Assembly (NCBI RefSeq): GCF_000988165.1
Contig: NW_020169375.1
Location: forward strand, 1 to 17,263
Source of the DNA: Vairimorpha ceranae
Taxonomy: Eukaryota; Microsporidia; Nosematidae
Direction of reading: 5' to 3'
Length of the DNA: 17,263 nt
The translations under genes were made by a program, and so were the position numbers. Of the stretch, positions 8,573-13,950 are shown one piece after another. The notes below the pieces were generated by a model. It made no database searches and had not been told where the DNA came from. It worked only from the letters and a program-made list of their open reading frames with translations. The stretch's first letter is position 1, and every line of letters starts with the position of its first letter.

Positions 8573-8755
8573 TTATGGGCATAAATTTTAAATTGAATTT
8601 ATACAAAAAATTCATAAATTTGAATGATGTAAAAAATAAAGTAAAGTTTATTAAATTTTGAAAATAAATAAAATCAGAATAAAACACAAAATGATGCATA
8701 AAAAAATAAACAAAATTATAGAGAATTTAACATTTTTTGATATTTACCCCCTAAG
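8573..8755. promoter_or_regulatory. Divergent promoter region, alpha-actinin and eL39
   Basis: These 183 bases separate the two divergent starts. GGG at 8577-8579 (CCC on the minus strand, four bases from the alpha-actinin ATG) and CCCCC at 8747-8751 (four bases from the eL39 ATG) mark the two ends. The interior is A+T-rich, with no recognised TATA-type element distinct from background. Confidence 0.6.
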
Positions 8756-8914
8756 ATGGGTTCAAGAAAAACAGAAATTATTAAGACCAGGCTAGTAAGA
8801 GCAAGAAGAAGTAATAGAGCTATACCTGCATGGAAAAGTGAACTTCCAGAATTTAAAGATCAGTACAATAAAAAAAGAAGACACTGGAGAGCTAAGAAGT
8901 TAAAGATTTATTAA
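8756..8914 (+). CDS. RPL39: Ribosomal protein eL39
   Basis: eL39 is a small, very basic protein of the large ribosomal subunit that lines the peptide exit tunnel. The 52-residue product is almost exactly the family's usual length (51). The family pattern is visible: basic N-terminus (residues 2-21), NRAIPAW (20-26, family NRPIPQW), then [13 protein letters not shown] (37-49), matching the conserved YNSKRRHWRRTKL. The middle ([10 protein letters not shown], 27-36) is divergent from the usual RMKTGNKIR and more acidic than expected. No intron is needed to give the complete protein. Five Cs four bases before the ATG are the longest start-associated C-run in the window, which may reflect high expression. 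It is followed after 27 bases by another small gene on the same strand. Confidence 0.93.
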   Translation: MGSRKTEIIKTRLVRARRSNRAIPAWKSELPEFKDQYNKKRRHWRAKKLKIY

Positions 8915-8937
8915 ATTATTTTTTATATTTTTTTTAT

Positions 8938-8939
8938 CC
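8938..8939 (+). promoter_or_regulatory. Weak (CC) start-associated motif, 56-residue gene
   Basis: TATCCTTATG: only two Cs, two bases before the ATG at 8942. It is the weakest example of the start signal in the window. Confidence 0.35.
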
Positions 8940-8941
8940 TT

Positions 8942-9112
8942 ATGGATGATGATGTTTGTTTTTCTTCAAATAAATTTGAACGATTAAGAATTATTGTATT
9001 TGAAAAAATTCTTAAAAGTTTAAAAAACACCTATAACATGTTACCAATCAGTGAGAATGATATTAAATTACTAATTGAACGAGATGAAATTGATTATTTA
9101 TCAGACTTATAA
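8942..9112 (+). CDS. Unrecognised small protein, 56 residues
   Basis: I do not recognise this protein. It starts MDDDVCFSSNKFERLRIIVF, continues with a basic helix (EKILKSLKNTY, residues 21-31) and ends with an acidic helix (ENDIKLLIERDEIDYLSDL, 38-56). The pattern of alternating basic and acidic amphipathic helices suits a small subunit that folds on a partner. It lies 27 bases after eL39 on the same strand, and converges with Nob1 with 42 bases between the stops. Support for coding: it fills the gap between two clear genes, has a CC motif before its ATG, and has a reading frame with sensible composition. AATAAA (9111-9116) overlaps the stop. It could be a chance frame, but the charged helical composition makes that less likely. 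Confidence 0.6.
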   Translation: MDDDVCFSSNKFERLRIIVFEKILKSLKNTYNMLPISENDIKLLIERDEIDYLSDL

Positions 9113-9154
9113 TAAAAATTTAATATTATAACTTTTTAAACTTTATTGTAGTAA

Positions 9155-9850
9155 TCATTCTTTTAAATCTCCTAATACATTAGTAAGTGTATTTTTTTTT
9201 ACTTTGTATCCTTTAGATTTTATATAGTGCTCGTATTCTCTTTGTCCACTACTTTTAAGTTCTACGCCTTTTTTGTCATACAACACCTTAGGTATAAATT
9301 TATAACCTTTTTTTAGTAAAACTTTCTCTTTATTATTTTCATCTAAGACTACAGAAACTCTAGTTATTGTATTCATACCACACTTTTTACAAAAATCAAG
9401 TTTTTCGTCATACATCGCAAAACACGCAAAGCAGCGCATTTTATAAATTTTAGATATAAACTTATCATCATTGTAAATATCAAGATGTTTAAGACATTGT
9501 TTTATGCCATTATCTAATGTAAGACATACCACTTCGTCTAGTTCATTTAGATTAGTAGTATCTACCCATGTACTGCAAAATATTTCATGCAATTCAAGAG
9601 TCAAAGCTACGATATCAATATCCGCATTACTCAAATTAAGATGCATTTTTTTGTTAATTAACGAAATGTAATTAACATATGATTCTGAAGGATTTTTAAT
9701 TTCTATCATATATTTATATAAATTGTAGTATTCTCGGCTTTGTTCATTTATTAATTCTTTCTTAACTGAATTTGGAATGTATATCTTTTTTATATTTTGA
9801 TTAATAGATCCACGTCTTAAAAAATAACAAGTGTCTACTACTGCAATCAT
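9155..9850 (-). CDS. NOB1: Ribosome-assembly endonuclease Nob1
   Basis: Nob1 cuts the 3' end of 18S rRNA from its precursor during late 40S subunit maturation in the cytoplasm. The N-terminal PIN nuclease domain (residues 1-125) shows the acidic residues expected at the active site: D6 (VVDTCYFL), E32 (VKKE), D77 (LSNADIDIVALT, family LS-x-x-DI-x-x-LALT) and D113 (LTLDNGIKQ). It is followed by a zinc ribbon with C140, C143, C154 and C157 (RCFACF and FCKKCG), then the family's RVSV and a basic C-terminus. At 231 residues it is much shorter than yeast Nob1 (459), mainly through loss of the acidic linker between the domains. GGG at 9853-9855, CCC on the coding strand, lies two bases from the ATG. 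Confidence 0.92.
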   Translation of the reverse strand: MIAVVDTCYFLRRGSINQNIKKIYIPNSVKKELINEQSREYYNLYKYMIEIKNPSESYVNYISLINKKMHLNLSNADIDIVALTLELHEIFCSTWVDTTNLNELDEVVCLTLDNGIKQCLKHLDIYNDDKFISKIYKMRCFACFAMYDEKLDFCKKCGMNTITRVSVVLDENNKEKVLLKKGYKFIPKVLYDKKGVELKSSGQREYEHYIKSKGYKVKKNTLTNVLGDLKE

Positions 9851-9852
9851 AA

Positions 9853-9855
9853 GGG
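9853..9855 (-). promoter_or_regulatory. CCC start-associated motif, NOB1
   Basis: CCC on the coding strand, two bases before the NOB1 ATG (TGCCCTTATG). Confidence 0.6.
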
Positions 9856-10630
9856 CATATAATTATAAAAAATGTAGTAATATAGAATGTAAATATTAAA
9901 TTTAGCATTAGTGTAACAAGTAAAAAGTTTATTAAAAAAGTGGTGTAAAAAGACTTTAACATAATTTTAAATCAAAAATGAATTTATTTTTACATAAATT
10001 TATGTCTATTATATTAACATCATCAAGTTTCCAATAAAAAAATATTTTTAAAGTAGTTAAGCTTTTTGAGCATCAAATTTTATCTATATATTTAAATACG
10101 TAAAGATTGTTGCTGACTGGTAAGATGTTAAAAGCTGTTCATATACTTTTATTAATTTATAATTAATAATAACGAAATTTAATGTTATTTCCTATTGGCG
10201 TTTAAACATTAAAAGTTTTAAAATTAAAATATCATGTCGCCAATTATGCCATACACAGAGTTGTAAGTTTTCATTTACTTGATTTTATATTCTTTTAGCA
10301 ATATAAATATGAATGCCTATTAAGCGTAATCACATAAGCATATGGAAAAAGCTCGTTGTCCAGAAGCGAAGAAAAATGTAGGAAAGAAACCAATCTTTTA
10401 AAAAATAAAATTTTAAAAATACATGCAAAGGTTTTTAAAAAATGCTTAAATTTTATGTCATGTAAATGATTTTACATTCTTAATTTAAAGCAAGTAAACA
10501 AGTTAAAATTTATAATTTTATACACAAAATTTCTGTAATCAATTATTAAAATTATCACACGATTTCAAAATATTTAAAATATTCTTTCTTTTGTAATTTA
10601 ATCATGTATTTTCTTTTTTTCAATTTTTTT

Positions 10631-10633
10631 CCC
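10631..10633 (+). promoter_or_regulatory. CCC start-associated motif, NOC3
   Basis: TTTTTTTCCCATTTATG: CCC after a T run, four bases before the ATG at 10638. Confidence 0.65.
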
Positions 10634-10637
10634 ATTT

Positions 10638-11945
10638 ATGCAAATTGACATAAAAGATCTCGCAAATTTATGCAAAAATATTATAAAAAATCCAGAAAGC
10701 AATTATAAAAAGATTAAAGCAATTTTAAATACCAAGACAGAAAGTGAAGAAGAGAAATCTTTGATTTTTGTATCTGTTTTTAAAGTGTTTAAGAGTATCA
10801 TTCCTCTTTACAAAATAAGAACTTTAAAAGATAAAGTTAAACAGAAGAAAGATGATTTAGAAATAACTAAAAATGATAAAAATTTACTAAAAGTGTATTC
10901 TACATTTATAAATCAAATATGCAGTGATACATCATATACGTCATTTTATGTTGCCACACAAATCCTAGATTATTTTGAACATTTTAATTATTTAGATGTT
11001 ATTGTTAAAAAAGTCCTTAAAGGTACTCTAAAAAACAATAAAATTTCTGAAATGTGTCTTTCAACCATTAAGAAAAAGATTGATAACGATATTAATGGTG
11101 AACTTGTTTTTTATATTGTCAACCAAATGTACGAAACACCATTTTCACCTGACGCATTAGCTTTACTTCTTAACATTAATCTTTTAAAAGAATTTTTAGT
11201 TAATGAGGGCAAACCTAAAAAAGATAGGTTTTTTAAAACTACTAGGTCTTTTAAAAAAGAAGAAAGGAAGATGGAGAAAAAGAGACGTAAAATAGAAGAA
11301 GAAAGAAGGAAAGAAGAAACTTATGAAGAAAAACAAGATGGATTTGTAATTCATAGGAAAATAATTGATGGATTACAAAGATTATATTTTCTAATCTTGA
11401 GAGACAAAATTAAACAAAAATTTAAACACACTTTTATTGGAATTAGAAAATATAAAAAATATATAAGACAAGAATTTTACGAAGGATTATATATTTTATT
11501 GAATGATAGTTTAAATTTAAGTAATTATGAAGAGAAGTTGTATTGCATTTTGACTATATTGGATATTTATGAGTCATATAGATATGATTTTAAAAATTTA
11601 GTCCATGCACTTTTTAATATAATTTATCCTTTTAATGCAAATATTGGCAAATTGAAAATGCTACTAATAGAGCAAGTTATAGAGCATTTATTTATTAATA
11701 TAAAGCAACCAATAAAAAGAGTACATATTATTTTAGAAAAATTATTACTTTTTGCATGTATCAGATACAATCCTGTTTTAAGTAGAATTATTAAAAAATT
11801 GGGGTCTTTTTATGACGTAGATTTCTTAGATAAATTTAAATTTAATGACAATTTAGACCTAAATGAAGAATTTGATAAGAAAGAAATAGATCTGGTTGAA
11901 ATACGACCCTTATACTGTTTTGAAATATTTAAAAAAATATTGTAA
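10638..11945 (+). CDS. NOC3: Nucleolar complex protein Noc3
   Basis: Noc3 acts with Noc2 in maturation and nuclear transport of the pre-60S ribosomal particle, and has also been linked to replication licensing in yeast. The N-terminal signature is clear at residues 47-63 (VFKVFKSIIPLYKIRTL; yeast-type VFKDIIPGYRIRPL). A long helical region follows. Residues 194-232 are extremely charged (KKDRFFKTTRSFKKEERKME, then an RRK/EE-rich stretch) and probably form a long helix or disordered linker. The C-terminal CBF/Noc domain runs from about residue 240 (LQRLYFLILRDKI, YEGLYILLNDSLNLSNYEEK, LDIYESYRYDFKNLV) to the end. At 435 residues it is much shorter than yeast Noc3 (663), lacking the usual N-terminal acidic and basic extension. 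Its stop is doubled (TAATAA) and lies 18 bases from the stop of the convergent neighbour. Confidence 0.88.
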   Translation: MQIDIKDLANLCKNIIKNPESNYKKIKAILNTKTESEEEKSLIFVSVFKVFKSIIPLYKIRTLKDKVKQKKDDLEITKNDKNLLKVYSTFINQICSDTSYTSFYVATQILDYFEHFNYLDVIVKKVLKGTLKNNKISEMCLSTIKKKIDNDINGELVFYIVNQMYETPFSPDALALLLNINLLKEFLVNEGKPKKDRFFKTTRSFKKEERKMEKKRRKIEEERRKEETYEEKQDGFVIHRKIIDGLQRLYFLILRDKIKQKFKHTFIGIRKYKKYIRQEFYEGLYILLNDSLNLSNYEEKLYCILTILDIYESYRYDFKNLVHALFNIIYPFNANIGKLKMLLIEQVIEHLFINIKQPIKRVHIILEKLLLFACIRYNPVLSRIIKKLGSFYDVDFLDKFKFNDNLDLNEEFDKKEIDLVEIRPLYCFEIFKKIL

Positions 11946-11963
11946 TAATTAAGAAATATTAAA
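11946..11963. other. 18-base convergent gap, NOC3 and Mpe1 gene
   Basis: Only 18 bases separate the two convergent stop codons, so the 3' untranslated regions of the two transcripts must overlap or be almost absent. Confidence 0.8.
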
Positions 11964-12728
11964 TTATTTATTTAAAAAATTTTCTATTTTCTTGCGTTTT
12001 TCATAATCTTCATTCACAAATTTTATTTCCGATTTACATTCAAAACATTCAGTATTTGTTGAAATACATCCTTCGCAAAAAACATGATGACAATTTGTTA
12101 TTAAAGGATTAGTAAATAAATTGTTACAAATACTACATTTTAAATCACTTGGTATTTCTGATAAATTAGAACCAACAAATTTGTTTCTCTTCCATTCTTG
12201 TACTTGTGGCTGTGCTTTAACATAATAACCTTCTGGTGTAACCAACATGCCAGTATTTGTATTTACATCTGGTTCTTGTACTTGAACTAAAAAATCTCTG
12301 GGAATTCCTGAAGGTTTCCTAATGCGGGCAATATCAAAAGCTTTATCTTCATTTGTAGGACAGTGCTGAATAAAATGTCCTTTATTGCCGCATCTAAAGC
12401 ACACATACGATTCAGGTGGAGTTGCCTTATATTTAGAAACTTTAGATGGCTCCTTTTTTTTATCACGTACAAAATAACCAGTACCTGACATCCATAGTGG
12501 TATTCTTTCAACTATTATGTGACTGTTTCGTTCTACAATTTGATATTCATCAGTAATCCTTTCATTAGTTGCATTTTCAAAAAACAACAGATCAAAGTCT
12601 TTACTTTGCATCTTTTTTTGTGTAATAATTTCATATTTAAGTTCCCATAGTGGAATTCCATTTCCTTCTATTGTGATTGTAGAAAAGTTTTTCATGCTTC
12701 TAAATTTATAGTTAATAACAGACACCAT
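11964..12728 (-). CDS. MPE1: Mpe1/RBBP6-like pre-mRNA 3'-end processing factor
   Basis: Mpe1 is a subunit of the cleavage and polyadenylation factor and a ubiquitin-ligase-like protein in the nucleus. Three family domains appear in order: a ubiquitin-like DWNN domain (about residues 3-76, VINYKFRSMKNFSTITIEG near its start), a CCHC zinc knuckle (C110, C113, H118, C123; CFRCGNKGHFIQHCP) and a C3HC4 RING finger (C198, C201, C213, H215, C218, C221, C228, C231). Between knuckle and RING is the conserved GIPRDFL (141-147). At 254 residues it is shorter than yeast Mpe1 (441) and ends just after the RING. The start has CCC four bases upstream. It shares a 45-base promoter region with the divergent proteasome gene. 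Confidence 0.94.
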   Translation of the reverse strand: MVSVINYKFRSMKNFSTITIEGNGIPLWELKYEIITQKKMQSKDFDLLFFENATNERITDEYQIVERNSHIIVERIPLWMSGTGYFVRDKKKEPSKVSKYKATPPESYVCFRCGNKGHFIQHCPTNEDKAFDIARIRKPSGIPRDFLVQVQEPDVNTNTGMLVTPEGYYVKAQPQVQEWKRNKFVGSNLSEIPSDLKCSICNNLFTNPLITNCHHVFCEGCISTNTECFECKSEIKFVNEDYEKRKKIENFLNK

Positions 12729-12773
12729 AACAGGGTGTTTACACTTGTTAAAAAAAAATGATTTTTTTAGCCC
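12729..12773. promoter_or_regulatory. 45-base divergent promoter, MPE1 and proteasome alpha7
   Basis: The two start codons face away from each other across only 45 bases. GGG at 12733-12735 is CCC for the minus-strand gene, four bases from its ATG. CCC at 12771-12773 abuts the ATG of the plus-strand gene directly. Between them lies an A+T-rich core with a run of nine As (12750-12758). Any promoter elements and both transcript starts must fit here or inside the neighbouring coding sequence. Confidence 0.75.
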
Positions 12774-13505
12774 ATGGCTATTTTAGATTTAGACACAATT
12801 TATACAAACACAGGGGATATATTACAAGTTAGCTACGCTCAAAAGGCAGCGGACAATGGTAACACTGCTATTTGTATTAAAAATAAGAAAGGAGTGGTTA
12901 TGATAGCAGAAAAGCCTTTAGAGTCAAAATTGTTCATTACAGATGTTAATAATCGTATAAAAAAAGTCAATGATTCAATATATCAGGTGGCATGTGGTAT
13001 TGAAACCGACATTGTATATGTTAATCACCATCTTAAAAATGTTCTTATTAATGAAAAGCATCAAATGGATATGGATATTAATTATGAAAATCTTAGAAAT
13101 CAGTTGGTAACTTTAGTTCATATGTTTACAAAATATTCAGGGGCCAGGCCTCTTGGAATTAATATATTAACTTGTATTAAATATAATAATGAATACAAGA
13201 TTATACATACAGATTGTTCTGGTAAGTCACTATTTTTTAAAAGTGCTGTTATCGGCAAAGGATCTAGAATTGTAAAAACTGAGCTTGAAAAACTTAAGCT
13301 TGAAGATTTAGAAGTTAGTGATTTGGTTGAGAATGGTATTAGGATTCTTTACAAATCTTTTGATCCACTAAAAGATCAACCATTTGATATCGAGGTTGGT
13401 GTAATGTGCGAAGAAACTAATGGACAATTTATTAGATTAGAGAAACAGCAGATTAATAATTTTGTAGAAAAATATAAGAATTTTAGTGTTGATGGTGAAG
13501 AATAA
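12774..13505 (+). CDS. PRE10: 20S proteasome alpha7 subunit (PSMA3/Pre10 type)
   Basis: This is one of seven alpha subunits forming the outer rings and gate of the 20S proteasome; it has no proteolytic activity of its own. The N-terminal alpha signature is present but altered: residues 14-25 read TGDILQVSYAQK where the family usually has a DGR-x-FQVEYA pattern. Alpha7-type features follow: NGNTAICIKNKKGVVMIAEK (28-47), SKLF (51-54), GARPLGI (122-128), GKGSRIVKTELEKL (162-175) and FDIEVGVMCEETNG (204-217). The length of 243 residues is normal for the family (about 245-290), and the acidic tail VDGEE resembles the acidic C-terminus of alpha7. Assignment to alpha7 rather than another alpha subunit rests on these segments. 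AATAAA (13501-13506) overlaps the stop codon. Confidence 0.88.
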   Translation: MAILDLDTIYTNTGDILQVSYAQKAADNGNTAICIKNKKGVVMIAEKPLESKLFITDVNNRIKKVNDSIYQVACGIETDIVYVNHHLKNVLINEKHQMDMDINYENLRNQLVTLVHMFTKYSGARPLGINILTCIKYNNEYKIIHTDCSGKSLFFKSAVIGKGSRIVKTELEKLKLEDLEVSDLVENGIRILYKSFDPLKDQPFDIEVGVMCEETNGQFIRLEKQQINNFVEKYKNFSVDGEE

Positions 13506-13950
13506 ACTCTTGTCTTTTTTATTACCAACATTTTGTATTCATGCATTTTAAATTTTATTTTGAACTCATTACGATATTTGTTTGAGATAACTTTATGTTA
13601 ATTTTGTTTATCTTTAAGTCCTTTACAAAGTTTACTTTTTAGTTATTTACTAAAAGTAGTTTATGTTTTAAGTTATTTTAATGAAAACTTAGGCTTTTTT
13701 AAAAATTCCTTTTTAGGCAAATTAATATCGTAATTTAGTATACATTTAACATAAATATGGTCAGTCAATACAAGCATATGGAATTTATTTAAACAATATT
13801 GATAGATTAAATAGTTTACAATATTAAAAATAATACCTTTGACTTTAATCATAAAAGTTTAAATTCTCATTTAAATGCGTTTATATCAAATTACAAAAAA
13901 AATACATTAAGTGGATCAATGTCTCCTAAAAAATTTATATTTAAGCCCAT
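13506..13950. other. Gene-free stretch before the polymerase gene
   Basis: About 445 A+T-rich bases with no credible reading frame. The only C-run of three or more lies directly before the polymerase start. It presumably includes the polymerase promoter. No distinct TATA-type element stands out from the background. Confidence 0.55.
13946..13948 (+). promoter_or_regulatory. CCC start-associated motif, polymerase delta gene
   Basis: AAGCCCATATG: CCC two bases before the ATG at 13951, supporting this start for the polymerase. Confidence 0.65.

Larger units (their letters stand above)
9851..10637. other. Divergent spacer between NOB1 and NOC3
   Basis: Nearly 0.8 kb between two divergent genes. 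Only the two terminal C-runs (start signals) were seen. A fragment at 10264-10299 looks like a short intron (GTAAGTTT to CTTTTAG), but neither flank joins into an open frame. The segment about 10300-10400 is richer in G and C and holds only reading frames of about 20 codons. No RNA gene was recognised. Confidence 0.55.

Noticed and set aside
8508..8699. 63-codon minus-strand frame overlapping the alpha-actinin start
   Set aside because: It overlaps the well-supported N-terminus of alpha-actinin in another frame and shows no family features.
10314..10382. 22-codon basic reading frame (MPIKRNHISIWKKL onward) suggestive of tiny ribosomal protein eL41
   Set aside because: It is basic and about the right length, but the sequence pattern does not match the Arg-dense eL41 repeat, and no start-associated C-run is present.
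10250..10420. Possible intron (10264-10299, GTAAGTTT to CTTTTAG) in a small gene starting near 10233
   Set aside because: Joining the flanks in any phase gives a stop within a few codons or lacks an ATG, and there is no CCC before the start. Splice-like ends are common by chance in A+T-rich DNA.
12287..12511. 74-codon minus-strand frame inside MPE1
   Set aside because: Alternate frame of the zinc-knuckle region of MPE1; no independent support.
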